Below, in pieces: positions 35,144 through 44,815 of a stretch of DNA of 64,000 nucleotides. Both the position numbers and the translations under genes were made by a program. This DNA comes from Solirubrobacteraceae bacterium. Its GTDB lineage: Bacteria > Actinomycetota > Thermoleophilia > Solirubrobacterales > Solirubrobacteraceae. The notes beneath the pieces were generated by a model that saw nothing but the letters and a program-made list of their open reading frames with translations, was not told the origin of the DNA and ran no database searches. The DNA is taken from contig JAUJPF010000020.1 of assembly GCA_030447275.1 (NCBI GenBank), forward strand, positions 1-64,000, given 5' to 3'. Numbering within the stretch: the stretch's first letter is position 1; every line of letters begins with the position of its first letter.

Positions 35144-36145
35144 ATGGGCGAGCTCCGCACCGGGATGGGCGAGATCCTCATCGGCGGGACCGGCGCGCTG
35201 CTCATCTGCATCTTCCTCAGCCCGAAGTTCATCGCGTTCCTGCGCAACCGCGAGTTCGGCCAGAACATCCGCGAGGAGGGGCCGGAGGGCCACCACGAGA
35301 AGGCGGGCACGCCGACGATGGGCGGGATCATCATCTTCACCGCCGTCTCGGTCCCGTTCCTGATCCTCACCGACTACGACTGGCGGGCCATCGGCGTCTT
35401 CGGCGCGGCCATCGCGTGCGCGCTGCTCGGCTTCGCCGACGACTATACGAAGATCATCAAGCGCCGGTCGCTCGGGCTGCGCGCGCGGACGAAGCTCGGC
35501 GTGACGATCGCCATCAGCATCGGGCTGTGGTGGATCGCCACCGAGCAGGCCGACCTGCCCGAGACGCTGCGCTTCCGGCTGATCGACTACCAGATCGACC
35601 TCGGGATGCTGGGCGGCATCCCGTACCTGATCCTCATCTACCTGGTCGTCGCCGGGACGACGAGCGCGGTCAACCTGACCGACGGCCTCGACGGGCTCGC
35701 GGCGGGCTGCGCAGCCGCGGTGCTGCTCGCCTACATCGGGATCACGTTCATCACCGCGGGCCAGAAGGACCTCGCGCTGCTCGCCGGCTGCCTCGTCGGG
35801 GCGTGCATCGGCTTCTTGTGGTTCAACGCGTTCCCGGCGACGATCTTCATGGGGGACACCGGGTCGCTCGGATTGGGCGGAGCGATAGCCGGGCTCGCGG
35901 TCATGACGAAGACCGAGCTGATGCTGATCCTCATCGGCGGGATCTTCGTGGTCGAGGCGCTCAGCGTGCTGATCCAGGTCTTCTCGTTCCAGACCTTCCG
36001 CAAGCGGGTCTTCCTCATGGCCCCGATCCACCACCACTTCGAGCTCATGGCGTGGTCGGAGACGAAGATCATCCTGCGCTTCTGGATCCTCGCCGCGATC
36101 TGCAGCGCGATCGGCTTCACGCTGTACCAGCAGTCGATCGCGTGA
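35144..36145 (+). CDS. mraY: phospho-MurNAc-pentapeptide transferase MraY
   Basis: This 333-aa polytopic membrane enzyme (about ten helices) moves phospho-MurNAc-pentapeptide onto undecaprenyl phosphate, making lipid I. Signatures: EGHHEKAGTPTMGGIIIF-type loop (near 48), FADDYTKI (Asp-Asp metal site, near 98), NLTDGLDGLAAG (near 177), GDTGSLGLGG and MAPIHHHFELMAW (the HHH motif, near 290). It starts one base after the murF stop and overlaps murD by GTGA. Confidence 0.96.
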   Translation: MGELRTGMGEILIGGTGALLICIFLSPKFIAFLRNREFGQNIREEGPEGHHEKAGTPTMGGIIIFTAVSVPFLILTDYDWRAIGVFGAAIACALLGFADDYTKIIKRRSLGLRARTKLGVTIAISIGLWWIATEQADLPETLRFRLIDYQIDLGMLGGIPYLILIYLVVAGTTSAVNLTDGLDGLAAGCAAAVLLAYIGITFITAGQKDLALLAGCLVGACIGFLWFNAFPATIFMGDTGSLGLGGAIAGLAVMTKTELMLILIGGIFVVEALSVLIQVFSFQTFRKRVFLMAPIHHHFELMAWSETKIILRFWILAAICSAIGFTLYQQSIA

Positions 36146-37413
36146 GCGGCCGCCCGCCGCTCGAGCCCGGTCCGTATCTCGTCGTCGGGCTCGCGCGCAG
36201 CGGGATCGCCGCGCTGGAGGCGCTGCGGGCCCGCGGCCACGACGCGGCCGGCGTCGACAAGCGCCAGGGGCAGGACGGCCTCGACGAGCTCGACGACGCC
36301 GCGGTCGTCGTCAAGTCGCCCGGGGTCCCGCAGGAGGCGGAGGTGATCGTCGAGGCCCGGCGGCGCGGGCTGACGGTGATGGGCGAGCTCGAGCTGGCGT
36401 GGCGCCTGCTGCCCAACCGGTTCGTCGCGGTGACCGGCACGAACGGCAAGACGACCACGGTCGCGCTGCTCGGCCACATCCTGGGGGAGCGCGCCGTCGT
36501 CGCCGGCAACGTCGGGACGGCGCTGTCGTCGCTCGAGGTCGACGAGGACGTGATCGTCGTCGCCGAGGCCTCGTCGTTCCAGCTCGAGGACACGCTCGCC
36601 TTCGCGCCGGAGGTCGCGGCGCTCGTCAACCTCGGCTCCGACCACCTCGATCGCCACGGGACGCTCGCGGCCTACCGCGAGGCGAAGCTGCGGGCGTTCG
36701 TGCGCCAGGGGCCCGACCAGGTCGCGGTGCTGCCCGACGGGCTGAGCGCGCCGGGCGAGGCGCGGCGGATCCGCTTCGGCGGCGCCGAGACCGCCGACCT
36801 GCGCCTGGCGGGCGGCTGGCTGTGGTGGCAGGGCGAGCGGCTGCTCGCCGTCGAGGAGGTGCGGCTGCGGGGCGCGCACAACGTGCAGAACGCGATGGCC
36901 GCGTCGGCCGTCGCGCTCACGCTCGACGCCGGGCGCGAGGAGATCGTCGCCGGCCTGCGGACCTTCGCCGGCGTCCCGCACCGGCTGGAGGAGGTCGCCA
37001 CCCACGACGGCGTGCTCTACGTCAACGACTCGAAGGCCACGAACGTCGAGTCGACGATCGTGGCGCTGCGGGCGTTCCCGTCCGGGGTGCGGCTCATCCT
37101 GGGCGGCCGTGGCAAGGGCCAGGACTTCAGCCCGCTGCGCGGGCTCGTCGCCGAGCGCTGCGCGTCGGTGCACCTCATCGGCGAGTCGGGCGATCGCATC
37201 GCTGACGCTCTGCGATCGCTGGAGGCTCGGCAGAGCCGAACCTCCGCGAGCGCCTTCACGCACCTGGATGGCGACCTCAGGCGCGCGGTCGACCACGCCC
37301 GCAGCCTCGCCCGCCCCGGCGACGTCATCCTCCTCTCGCCCGCGTGCGCGAGCTACGACCAGTACGCCGACTTCGAGGAGCGCGGCGAGCACTTCCGGAG
37401 GATCGTGGGCTGA
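36142..37413 (+). CDS. murD: UDP-MurNAc-L-Ala:D-Glu ligase MurD
   Basis: MurD adds D-glutamate as the second stem residue. The 423-aa protein has the N-terminal Rossmann start YLVVGLARSGIAALEALRA, the ATP site AVTGTNGKTTTVALLG (about 95-110), EASSFQLEDT (near 134), NLGSDHLDRHG and YVNDSKATNVEST (near 293). GTG 36142 overlaps the mraY stop. It is intact. Confidence 0.95.
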   Translation: MSGRPPLEPGPYLVVGLARSGIAALEALRARGHDAAGVDKRQGQDGLDELDDAAVVVKSPGVPQEAEVIVEARRRGLTVMGELELAWRLLPNRFVAVTGTNGKTTTVALLGHILGERAVVAGNVGTALSSLEVDEDVIVVAEASSFQLEDTLAFAPEVAALVNLGSDHLDRHGTLAAYREAKLRAFVRQGPDQVAVLPDGLSAPGEARRIRFGGAETADLRLAGGWLWWQGERLLAVEEVRLRGAHNVQNAMAASAVALTLDAGREEIVAGLRTFAGVPHRLEEVATHDGVLYVNDSKATNVESTIVALRAFPSGVRLILGGRGKGQDFSPLRGLVAERCASVHLIGESGDRIADALRSLEARQSRTSASAFTHLDGDLRRAVDHARSLARPGDVILLSPACASYDQYADFEERGEHFRRIVG

Positions 37414-37431
37414 CGCGGCGAAGGGGGTCCG

Positions 37432-38688
37432 GTGAGCCGCCGCCGCTCGCCGCCTCGCAAGGCCGCCGAGCAGTCCATCGAACACCGCATCCTGCTGACC
37501 GCCACGCTCTGCCTGCTGGCGGGCGGCGCCGTCATGGTCTACAGCGCCTCGAGCGCGCGCACGCTGCTGACCGGCCAGGGCGACGGCACGATGTACCTCG
37601 TCAAGTACCTGACCTACGGCGCGATCGGCTTCGTGGCGCTCCACCTGGCGACGCGGCTGCACCTCGACGTCGTCCGCCGCGCGACGCCGATCCTGCTCGG
37701 CGTCGCCTTCGTCCTCTGCGCGCTCGTCAAGGTGCCGGGCATCGGCATCGAGGTCAACGGCGCGACCCGCTGGCTCGGCGCCGGCCCGATCCAGTTCCAG
37801 CCGTCGGAGCTGATGAAGCTCGCGCTCGTGCTCTACGCCGTCCACCTGCTCGCGCTGCGCCCGAAGGTCGTGCAGAGCGTGCGCGAGGTGGCGAGCCCGC
37901 TGCTGCTCGTCGCCGGCGGCGCGGCCGTCCTCATCGCGTCGCAGCCCGACCTCGGCACCGCGCTCGTCTGCTCGTTCGCGATGGCGGCGCTGCTCGTCGC
38001 CGCGGGGATGCCGGTCCGCGTGCTGGCCATCCTCGGCGGCACGGCCGTCGCGGCGATCCTGCTGTTCGCCATGGCCGCGCCGTACCGCCGCGCGCGGCTG
38101 ACGTCGTTCCTCGACCCGTGGTCGCAGGCCGGCGACGCCGGGTTCCAGTCGGTCCAGGGGCAGATCGCGCTCGGCTCGGGCGGCGTCTTCGGGCGCGGGC
38201 TCGGCGAGTCGGTGCAGAAGATCTTCTACCTCCCCGAGGCCCACACCGACTTCATCCTCGCGGTGATCGGCGAGGAGCTGGGCGTGGTCGGCGTCCTCGG
38301 CCTGCTCTTCCTCTACGGGCTGATCGCGTTCGCCGGGCTGCGCGTCGCGAAGACGGCACGCGGGCCGTACGCGCAGCTGCTGGCCACCGGCGTGACCTCG
38401 CTCATCCTGTGCCAGGCGCTGCTCAACGTCTTCACCGTCCTCGGGCTCGCGCCGCTGACGGGCGTGCCGCTGCCGTTCATCTCCTCGGGGTCGTCGTCGC
38501 TGCTCGTGCTCCTGGCCGCGATGGGTCTGCTGCTGAACGTCGCGGGCGGGGGGCGGAGCGACCTGAAGGCGCTCCGGACGCCGGATAGGGCACGATCGGG
38601 CGATGCAGCGAAGCGTGGTGATCGCAGCGGGCGGGACGGCGGGCCACGTCGTGCCGGCGCTGGCGGTCGCCGAAGCGCTGCGAGCTGA
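37432..38688 (+). CDS. ftsW: septal lipid II polymerase FtsW
   Basis: This 418-aa SEDS-family glycosyltransferase polymerises lipid II at the septum with FtsI. About ten helices are visible. FtsW/RodA signatures: VMVYSASSARTL near 34, WLGAGPIQFQPSELMKLAL (near 113), the catalytic-region FLDPWSQAGDAGFQSVQ (near 223), EAHTDFILAVIGEELG and PLPFISSGSSSL. The ~45-residue Arg/Gly/Ala tail is encoded where the gene overlaps murG by 86 bp, an unusually long overlap. Confidence 0.95.
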   Translation: MSRRRSPPRKAAEQSIEHRILLTATLCLLAGGAVMVYSASSARTLLTGQGDGTMYLVKYLTYGAIGFVALHLATRLHLDVVRRATPILLGVAFVLCALVKVPGIGIEVNGATRWLGAGPIQFQPSELMKLALVLYAVHLLALRPKVVQSVREVASPLLLVAGGAAVLIASQPDLGTALVCSFAMAALLVAAGMPVRVLAILGGTAVAAILLFAMAAPYRRARLTSFLDPWSQAGDAGFQSVQGQIALGSGGVFGRGLGESVQKIFYLPEAHTDFILAVIGEELGVVGVLGLLFLYGLIAFAGLRVAKTARGPYAQLLATGVTSLILCQALLNVFTVLGLAPLTGVPLPFISSGSSSLLVLLAAMGLLLNVAGGGRSDLKALRTPDRARSGDAAKRGDRSGRDGGPRRAGAGGRRSAAS

Positions 38689-39667
38689 CGGGCACCGGGT
38701 CACGTTCGTCGGCGGGGAGCGGGCCGAGGCCGAGCTGGTCCCAGCTGCGGGCTTCGAGCTGCGGCCGATCAGCGTCCGCGGCCTGAGCCGCACCAACCCG
38801 TTCGCCGCGGCGGGCGCCGGCGCCCTCGCCGCGCGCGCGACCGCGGCGGCGGCGCGGATCCTGCGCGCCGAGCGGGCCGACGCCGTGCTCGGGGGCGGCG
38901 GCTACGTCGCCGGGCCGGTCGGACTCGCCGCCGTGGGGCGCCGGATCCCGCTCGTGCTCGCCGAGGCCGACAGCCACCTCGGCATCGCCAACCGGATGCT
39001 CGCGCCGTTCGCGCGGCGCGTCTGCCTCGCGTTCCCGCTCGGGGGCCGCGACGGCGGCAGGTACCTCGTGACCGGGCGGCCGGTGCCGCCGCCGGCCACC
39101 GACCTCGACGCGGCCCGCGCGCGGTTCGGGCTGGGGGAGGACGACCGCTGTGTGCTCGTGTTCGGGGGCTCGCTCGGCGCCCTCTCGATCAACGAGGCCT
39201 CCGTCGAGGCGTTCGCCGACGCGCCGTACCGCGTGCTGCACGCCGCGGGCCGGCGCGACTACGAGGCGCTCCGCTCGCGCGTGCCCGGCGACCACTACGC
39301 GCTCGAGCCCTACCTCGACCGGTTCGGCGAGGCGCTGCTCGCCGCCGACCTCGCGGTGGCCCGCGCCGGAGGGTCGGTGTTCGAGATCGCCGCCCACGGC
39401 ACGCCGGCGATCCTCGTCCCCTATCCCCACGCCACCGCCGAACACCAGACGGGCAACGCACGGTGGATGGAGCGGGCGGGGGCGGCGATCGTGGTGGCCG
39501 ACGCCGACCTGACGGCGGAACGGCTGCGGCGCGAGGTCGACGCGCTGCTCGGTGACCCGGGTCGGCTGGCGGCGATGGCCGCCGCGTCGCGCGCGCTCGC
39601 GCGCGCCGACGCCGCCGCCGCGATCGCTCGCGAAGTCGTCGCCGCTGCGGGAGTATCCGCGCCATGA
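38603..39667 (+). CDS. murG: UDP-GlcNAc:lipid I transferase MurG
   Basis: MurG turns lipid I into lipid II on the cytoplasmic face. The 354-aa GT-B enzyme shows AAGGTAGHVVPALAVAEAL (8-26), the GGGGYVAGPVGLAA donor loop (near 97), VFGGSLGALSINEA (near 189), and ARAGGSVFEIAAHGTPAILV (near 253) followed by HQTGNARWM. It starts inside ftsW and overlaps the methyltransferase gene by ATGA. Confidence 0.95.
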   Translation: MQRSVVIAAGGTAGHVVPALAVAEALRADGHRVTFVGGERAEAELVPAAGFELRPISVRGLSRTNPFAAAGAGALAARATAAAARILRAERADAVLGGGGYVAGPVGLAAVGRRIPLVLAEADSHLGIANRMLAPFARRVCLAFPLGGRDGGRYLVTGRPVPPPATDLDAARARFGLGEDDRCVLVFGGSLGALSINEASVEAFADAPYRVLHAAGRRDYEALRSRVPGDHYALEPYLDRFGEALLAADLAVARAGGSVFEIAAHGTPAILVPYPHATAEHQTGNARWMERAGAAIVVADADLTAERLRREVDALLGDPGRLAAMAAASRALARADAAAAIAREVVAAAGVSAP

Positions 39668-40275
39668 GCAAGCTAGGCGCACGAGTCTTCGCGGCGATGT
39701 ACGACCGGATGCTGGCCGGCACCGAGGAGGCCGGCCTGCGCGACCACCGCCGCGCGATCGTCTCCCAGGCGCGCGGCCGGGTGCTCGAGATCGGCGCCGG
39801 GACCGGTCTGAACCTCGAGCACTACGGGCCCGAAGCGACCGATCTCGTGCTGACCGAGCCCGAGGAGCCGATGGCGCGCCGGCTGCGCGCGCGGCTGACG
39901 CGCGGCGAGGTCGTCGAGGCCCCCGCCGACCGCCTGCCGTTCGCAGACGACTCGTTCGACACCGTCGTCTCGACGCTCGTCCTGTGCACGGTTCCCGACC
40001 AGGAGCGGGCGCTTGAAGAGATTCGCCGCGTGCTGAAGCCCGACGGCCGGCTGCTGTTCCTCGAGCACGTGCGCTCGCACGACGCGAAGGTGGCCAGGTG
40101 GCAGGACCGGCTGCTGCCCGCGTGGCGGTTCGTCGGGCACGGCTGCCACCCGAACCGCGACACCGCGGCGGCCCTCGCGCGCGCCGGCTTCGCGGTCGAG
40201 CTGGAGTCGTGGCGGATGCCGAAGGCGCCGGCGATCGTCAGGCCGGCGATCGAGGGCGTCGCCCGGCCTGGATGA
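39664..40275 (+). CDS. class I SAM-dependent methyltransferase inserted between murG and murC
   Basis: This 203-aa METTL7/UbiE-like methyltransferase has the SAM site [17 protein letters not shown] (39-55), the acidic residue in VLTEPEEPM, and [19 protein letters not shown], then LFLEHVRS. It is joined by ATGA overlaps to both murG and murC, so it is co-translated with the lipid II genes. This is not a standard dcw member. A lipid, small-molecule or precursor substrate is possible; none can be named. Confidence 0.85.
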   Translation: MSKLGARVFAAMYDRMLAGTEEAGLRDHRRAIVSQARGRVLEIGAGTGLNLEHYGPEATDLVLTEPEEPMARRLRARLTRGEVVEAPADRLPFADDSFDTVVSTLVLCTVPDQERALEEIRRVLKPDGRLLFLEHVRSHDAKVARWQDRLLPAWRFVGHGCHPNRDTAAALARAGFAVELESWRMPKAPAIVRPAIEGVARPG

Positions 40276-41543
40276 GCGACTGGAGCGGCCGCCGGCTGCA
40301 CGTCGTCGGGATCGCGGGCGCGGGGATGAGCGCGTACGCGATCGTCTGCCGGGCGCTCGGGGCGGCGGTCACCGGCTCCGACCGGGCCGAGTCGCCGTAC
40401 CTGGAGCGGGTGCGCGCGGCGGGGATCGAGGCGGCGATCGGGCACGCCGCCGCCAACGTCCCGGCGGGCGAGGGCGTCGAGGTCGTGGTGTCGACGGCGA
40501 TCCCCGCGTCCAACCCGGAGCTGGAGGCGGCGCGCGAGCGGGGGCTGCGCGTCCTCTCGCGCGCCGACCTGCTCGCCGAGCTGACGCGGCTGAAGCGCAC
40601 GATCGCCGTCGCGGGCGCCCACGGCAAGACGACGACGTCGTCGATGGTGGCCCACGCGCTGCTCGGGTGCGGGCTCGATCCCGCCTACGTCATCGGCGGG
40701 ACGCTCTCGACGACTCAGACGAATGCCGCGTGGGGGAGCGGCGAGTGGCTCGTGGTCGAGGCCGACGAGTCGGACCGGTCGTTCCTCGCGATCGACGTCG
40801 ACGTCGCCGTGGTGACGAACGTCGAGCTCGACCACCACACCGAGTGGCCGTCGCTCGCCGCGCTGCGCGACGCGTTTCGCCAGTTCCTCGACGGCGCCCC
40901 CCTCGCGGTGCTGCCGCCGGAGCTGCTGCCGCTTCGCGGTGCGGGTCGCAGCGTCGAGTTCGGCGGGTGGGCGGGGCCGGAGCTGGCGGTGCCGGGCGGG
41001 CACAACCGCAGCAACGCGGCGGCGGCGCTCGAGGCGGCGGTGCTGGCGGGGGCGCCGCGCGAGCAGGCGGCCGCTGCGCTGGCGACGTTCGGCGGCGCCG
41101 GGCGGCGCTTCGAGACGCTCGGGCGCACCGCGAGCGGCGCCGTCGTCGTCGACGACTACGCCCACCACCCGACCGAGGTGGCCGCCACGATCGCCGCGGC
41201 CCGCGAGCTCGGCTTCGGGCGGGTCGTCGCGATCTTCCAGCCGCACCTCTACTCGCGCACCCAGCACCTGTTCCGCCGCTTCGGCGAGGCGCTTGCGGCG
41301 GCCGACCTGCCCGCGGTGCTCGAGGTCTACCCGGCGCGCGAGCGCGCCGGGGACTTCCCGGGCGTGAGCGGGCGGCTGATCGCCGAGGCGGCGGCCGACG
41401 CCGGCGGCGGGAAGCGCGTGCTCTGGCTGCCGGACTTCGACGCGGCGGAGCGGGTGCTGCGCGCGGAGCTTCGCGAGGGGGACGTCCTGCTCGTGCTCGG
41501 CGCGGGCGACGTCGACGCGCTGGGGCGCCGCCTGCTATCGTGA
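40272..41543 (+). CDS. murC: UDP-MurNAc:L-Ala ligase MurC
   Basis: MurC adds L-alanine, the first stem residue. It is 423 aa with the Rossmann start [15 protein letters not shown], the ATP site [17 protein letters not shown] (near 115), [11 protein letters not shown] (near 161), [13 protein letters not shown] and [12 protein letters not shown] (near 294). It is complete. MurB, which usually makes its substrate from a neighbouring gene, is not in the cluster. Confidence 0.95.
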   Translation: MSDWSGRRLHVVGIAGAGMSAYAIVCRALGAAVTGSDRAESPYLERVRAAGIEAAIGHAAANVPAGEGVEVVVSTAIPASNPELEAARERGLRVLSRADLLAELTRLKRTIAVAGAHGKTTTSSMVAHALLGCGLDPAYVIGGTLSTTQTNAAWGSGEWLVVEADESDRSFLAIDVDVAVVTNVELDHHTEWPSLAALRDAFRQFLDGAPLAVLPPELLPLRGAGRSVEFGGWAGPELAVPGGHNRSNAAAALEAAVLAGAPREQAAAALATFGGAGRRFETLGRTASGAVVVDDYAHHPTEVAATIAAARELGFGRVVAIFQPHLYSRTQHLFRRFGEALAAADLPAVLEVYPARERAGDFPGVSGRLIAEAAADAGGGKRVLWLPDFDAAERVLRAELREGDVLLVLGAGDVDALGRRLLS

Positions 41544-41554
41544 TATCTCGATAT
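41536..41554. promoter_or_regulatory. AT-rich nested palindrome at the start of the RHH/HTH gene
   Basis: TATCG (41536-41540) mirrors CGATA (41549-41553), and ATATC (41543-41547) mirrors GATAT (41550-41554) across two bases. The ATG at 41553 lies in the palindrome and there is no Shine-Dalgarno. In DNA this GC-rich, such an AT-rich palindrome before a DNA-binding protein suggests an autoregulatory operator, or a -10 region for a leaderless message. Confidence 0.45.
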
Positions 41555-41951
41555 GTCAGGCCGAACGCCGCTGTACGTCCGCCTTCCCAGCGCCCACGCC
41601 GAGCGGCTCGACCGCGCGGCGTTCGAGCTCAAGGCCTCCAAGCAGGACATCGTGAGCGGGCTCATCGGCCGCTACGTCGGCCCGGACTCGACCGACCGGC
41701 TGCGCCGCGTCGTCATCGAGGCGGGCGAGGACGCGATCGCCACCGGGAGCCACTCGTTCACGCCCGCCGCGCCGACCGAGGTGCTCACCCTCGCCCAGGT
41801 CGCCGAGCTCCTCCTCATCGACGAGGACGCCGCGCAGGAGCTCGCCGACGCGCGCGAGCTCCCCGGCCGGCGGATCGGCGACGAGTGGCGCTTCTCGCGC
41901 ACGGCGGTCCTGCGCTGGCTCGCCGGCGACGCGCCGACGGTGGGGTTCTAG
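41553..41951 (+). CDS. two-module DNA-binding protein (RHH-like plus excisionase-type HTH) in the dcw cluster
   Basis: This 132-aa protein appears to join two DNA-binding modules. Residues 5-42 resemble a ribbon-helix-helix ([20 protein letters not shown], then [13 protein letters not shown]). Residues 75-128 form an HTH_17/excisionase-like winged helix ([20 protein letters not shown], then [19 protein letters not shown]). It lies between murC and clpP, two bases from the clpP start, so it probably regulates clpP or the cluster. I do not know a described homologue in this position. Confidence 0.75.
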   Translation: MSGRTPLYVRLPSAHAERLDRAAFELKASKQDIVSGLIGRYVGPDSTDRLRRVVIEAGEDAIATGSHSFTPAAPTEVLTLAQVAELLLIDEDAAQELADARELPGRRIGDEWRFSRTAVLRWLAGDAPTVGF

Positions 41952-41953
41952 CC

Positions 41954-42577
41954 GTGCCGCTCGTCCCCGTCGTCGTCGAGCAGGACGCGCGCGGCGAGCG
42001 CTCGTTCGACATCTACTCGCGCCTGCTGCGCGAGCGCGTCGTCTTCATCGGCACCGCCGTCGATGACCAGGTCGCGAACCTCGTCGTCGCCCAGCTGCTG
42101 CACCTCGAGGCCGACGACCCTGACAAGGACATCTCGATCTACATCAACTCGCCCGGTGGCGTCGTGTACGCGGGCTTCGCGATCTACGACGCGATGCAGT
42201 TCATCAAGCCCGACGTGCAGACGACCTGCGTCGGCATCGCGATGTCGATGGGCTCGCTGCTGCTCGCGGGCGGTACGAAGGGGAAGCGGTTCGCGCTGCC
42301 GAACAGCCGGATCCTCAGCCACCAGCCCCACGGCGGGTTCCAGGGCCAGGCCACCGACATCCAGATCCACGCGCAGGAGGCGCTCGCGCTGCGCCAGCGG
42401 ATGGTCGAGATCTACGCCGAGCACACCGGCCGCGCCGAGGACGAGATCCGCGAGGACATCGAGCGCGACCGCTTCTTCACGCCCGAGCAGGCGGTCGAGT
42501 ACGGGCTGATCGACTCCGTCCTCGCGACCCGGTCGCACAAGAACGGCAACGGGAACGGGAACGGCGCCCGGAGCTGA
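41954..42577 (+). CDS. clpP: ATP-dependent Clp protease proteolytic subunit
   Basis: ClpP forms the degradation chamber used by ClpX/ClpC. From GTG 41954 the protein is 207 aa. The catalytic triad is Ser98 in GIAMSMGS, His123 in [10 protein letters not shown] and Asp172 in [26 protein letters not shown] is intact. The C-terminus is an unusual Asn-Gly repeat (KNGNGNGNG). The location among murC, ftsQ and ftsZ, instead of next to tig/clpX, is uncommon. Residues before [10 protein letters not shown] may be a short propeptide. Confidence 0.93.
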   Translation: MPLVPVVVEQDARGERSFDIYSRLLRERVVFIGTAVDDQVANLVVAQLLHLEADDPDKDISIYINSPGGVVYAGFAIYDAMQFIKPDVQTTCVGIAMSMGSLLLAGGTKGKRFALPNSRILSHQPHGGFQGQATDIQIHAQEALALRQRMVEIYAEHTGRAEDEIREDIERDRFFTPEQAVEYGLIDSVLATRSHKNGNGNGNGARS

Positions 42578-42622
42578 CGCGGCGGGAGGATTCGCGGGCG
42601 CGGCGGCGAATGCCCGGGGTGG

Positions 42623-43465
42623 ATGCGCCGCCTGTCCACCCTCCCGCGCAGCGGGTGGCTGTTCGTCGCCGCCTGCGCGGTCGCCGTCCTCGTCGCCGCA
42701 GCCCTCTGGCTGCGCGACTCGCCCCTGGTCGAGGTCTCCGAGGTGTCGGTCACCGGCGCGAGCGGGCCCGACGCGCCGAAGATCGAGGCCGCGCTGCGCT
42801 CGGTGGCGCGCGACATGACCACGCTGCACGTCCGCGAGGACGAGCTGCGCCAGGCCGTCGACGCGTTCCCGACGGTCGGCCACCTCGAGATCCAGAGCGA
42901 CTTCCCGCACGCGCTGCGCATCGAGGTCGTCGAGCGCGAGCCGGTCGCCGTCGTGGCCCGCGGCGACGACCGGATGCCGGTCACCGCCGGCGGCACGCTC
43001 CTGCGCGGCGCGACGGCGCCGGACGACCTGCCGCTCATCGAGGACGCTCGCGACGAGCGCGTGCTCCGGCTGCTCGGCACCGCACCCCGGCCGCTCCTGC
43101 GCCGCGCCGATCGCGCCTTCACCGGCTCACGCGGGCTGACCGTGCGCATGGCCGACGGCCCCGAGGTCTACTTCGGCAGCGCGACCGATCTCGCAGCCAA
43201 GTGGTCGGCCGCCGCGCGGGTCCTGGCGGACCCCACGGCGGAGGGTGCGACCTACATCGACGTCCGCGTGCCGGAGCGCACGGCGGCCGGCGGCCTGGCG
43301 CCCATCGAGGACGAAGAGGAGCCGACGGGGGAGCCGGTCCCGGGCGCGACGAATCCCGTTCCGCATCCCGCCGCGCCGCCCGCCGAGGACCCGGCGGCCG
43401 CCGCTCCGGTCGACCCGGCGGCGCCCGCACCGGCGTCGCCCACGACGCCCGCCCCGGTCCCCTGA
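42623..43465 (+). CDS. ftsQ: cell division protein FtsQ
   Basis: FtsQ links early and late division proteins. The 280-aa protein has a short cytoplasmic start, one membrane helix (WLFVAACAVAVLVAAALWL, 12-30) and a POTRA domain beginning VEVSEVSVTGASG (36-48) with FPTVGHLEIQSDFPHALRIE-type strands (near 81-100). The beta domain follows to ~232, and a Pro/Ala-rich extracytoplasmic tail ends the protein. Its place directly before ftsZ supports the call. Confidence 0.88.
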   Translation: MRRLSTLPRSGWLFVAACAVAVLVAAALWLRDSPLVEVSEVSVTGASGPDAPKIEAALRSVARDMTTLHVREDELRQAVDAFPTVGHLEIQSDFPHALRIEVVEREPVAVVARGDDRMPVTAGGTLLRGATAPDDLPLIEDARDERVLRLLGTAPRPLLRRADRAFTGSRGLTVRMADGPEVYFGSATDLAAKWSAAARVLADPTAEGATYIDVRVPERTAAGGLAPIEDEEEPTGEPVPGATNPVPHPAAPPAEDPAAAAPVDPAAPAPASPTTPAPVP

Positions 43466-43471
43466 GCGTAC

Positions 43472-43490
43472 CCTCGACCTCGAGTCGAGG
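43472..43490 (+). terminator. hairpin after ftsQ
   Basis: CCTCGAC (43472-43478) pairs perfectly with GTCGAGG (43484-43490) across CTCGA, seven bases after the ftsQ stop. No T-run follows; it may reduce readthrough into ftsZ, which then uses its own promoter. Confidence 0.45.
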
Positions 43491-43573
43491 TGGACTGCAC
43501 CGGAACGCCGTTTCTCCTGCTCACGTCGAGGGTTGCCCGATCTGCAACAGCCGTTGCAGCGCTAGACTCCGCG

Positions 43574-43601
43574 TTGACTTTCGTCGTAGCCCGTGCATAC
43601 C
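43574..43601 (+). promoter_or_regulatory. candidate ftsZ promoter
   Basis: TTGACT (43574-43579) is a near-consensus -35; CATACC at 43596-43601 after 16 bases is a weak -10. It lies ~70 bp before ATG 43671 in a 205-bp gap, which would allow strong separate ftsZ transcription. Confidence 0.4.
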
Positions 43602-43670
43602 GTGGCTTGCGCCCTTGGGCGCTCCTCGCGCTGGAAACTCTCAACGCTAACTCAAGGGTCGGACGTCACC

Positions 43671-44753
43671 ATGGAATCGAGCGGCAGCTACCTCGCCGTC
43701 ATCAAAGTCGTCGGAGTCGGCGGCGGCGGCACCAATGCGGTCAACCGCATGGTCGACGCGGGTCTGCGTGGCGTCGAGTTCATCGCCGCGAACACCGACG
43801 CGCAGGCGCTGGCCATGTGCGACGCCGACATCAAGCTGAACATCGGCCACGAGCTGACGAAGGGCCTCGGCGCCGGCGCGAACCCCGACGTCGGCACGGG
43901 CGCCGCGCACGAGTCGCGCGACGACATCAAGGAGGCGCTCAAGGGCGCCGACATGGTCTTCGTCACCGCGGGCGAGGGCGGCGGCACCGGCACCGGCGCC
44001 GCGCCGGTCATCGCCGAGATCGCCAAGGAGGAGATCGGCGCGCTGACGGTCGGCGTCGTCACGAAGCCGTTCGGCTTCGAGGGCACGCAGCGCACGCGCC
44101 AGGCCGAGGAGGGCATCGCGCGCCTGCGCGAGGTGGTCGACACGCTGATCGTCATCCCGAACGAGAAGCTGCTGTCGATCGTCGAGCGGCGCACGTCGAT
44201 CCTCGACGCGTTCCGGCTGGCCGACGACGTCCTGCGCCAGGGCGTCCAGGGCATCACCGACCTGATCACCATCCCGGGCCTCATCAACCTCGACTTCGCC
44301 GACGTCCGGACGATCATGTCCGACGCCGGCTCGGCGCTGATGGGCATCGGCCTGGGCTCGGGCGAGAGCCGCGCGGCCGAGGCGGCGAAGACGGCGATCG
44401 CCTCGCCGCTGCTCGAGGAGTCGGTCGACGGCGCCACCGGCGTGCTGCTGAACATCACCGGTGGTCGCGACCTCGGCCTGTTCGAGGTCAACGAGGCGGC
44501 CGAGATCATCTCGAGCGCGTCGAGCGCCGAGTCGAACATCATCTTCGGCGCCGTCATCGACGAGACGATGGGCGAGGACGTCCGCGTCACCGTCATCGCC
44601 ACCGGCTTCGATCGCGCCGGCCGCTCGCGCGTCCGCGACGAGCTGCGGGCGCCGCGCCGCGACCGCGAGGTCCGGCTCGACGACCGTCAGCGCTCGTCGC
44701 TCGAGATCAGCGACGACGAGATCGACATCCCGCCGTTCCTCCGCGACCGCTGA
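43671..44753 (+). CDS. ftsZ: cell division GTPase FtsZ
   Basis: FtsZ polymerises into the division ring. The 360-aa protein starts at ATG 43671 ([19 protein letters not shown]); an upstream in-frame ATG adds 26 residues that do not look like FtsZ. The tubulin GTP-binding signature [12 protein letters not shown] lies at 101-112, and the T7 catalytic loop region [13 protein letters not shown] near 205. The C-terminal peptide [12 protein letters not shown] would bind SepF/FtsW partners. No ftsA is present, as usual in Actinobacteria. Confidence 0.97.
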   Translation: MESSGSYLAVIKVVGVGGGGTNAVNRMVDAGLRGVEFIAANTDAQALAMCDADIKLNIGHELTKGLGAGANPDVGTGAAHESRDDIKEALKGADMVFVTAGEGGGTGTGAAPVIAEIAKEEIGALTVGVVTKPFGFEGTQRTRQAEEGIARLREVVDTLIVIPNEKLLSIVERRTSILDAFRLADDVLRQGVQGITDLITIPGLINLDFADVRTIMSDAGSALMGIGLGSGESRAAEAAKTAIASPLLEESVDGATGVLLNITGGRDLGLFEVNEAAEIISSASSAESNIIFGAVIDETMGEDVRVTVIATGFDRAGRSRVRDELRAPRRDREVRLDDRQRSSLEISDDEIDIPPFLRDR

Positions 44754-44779
44754 GAACGCGGTACCACGGGGAAGTCGGG

Positions 44780-44803
44780 CCCCGAAGATCATCACTTTCG
44801 GGG
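44780..44803 (+). terminator. hairpin after ftsZ
   Basis: CCCCGAA (44780-44786) pairs perfectly with TTCGGGG (44797-44803) across ten bases, 26 bp after the ftsZ stop. It may be an intrinsic terminator without a U-tract, or part of the leader of the 47-aa ORF. Confidence 0.5.
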
Positions 44804-44815
44804 ATTGCACTGGGT

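Noticed and set aside
35731-38796. 1021-codon open frame on the minus strand
   Set aside because: It lies antisense to mraY, murD and ftsW, all with intact family motifs. Its product is Arg/Ala/Asp-rich noise typical of shadow frames in high-GC DNA.
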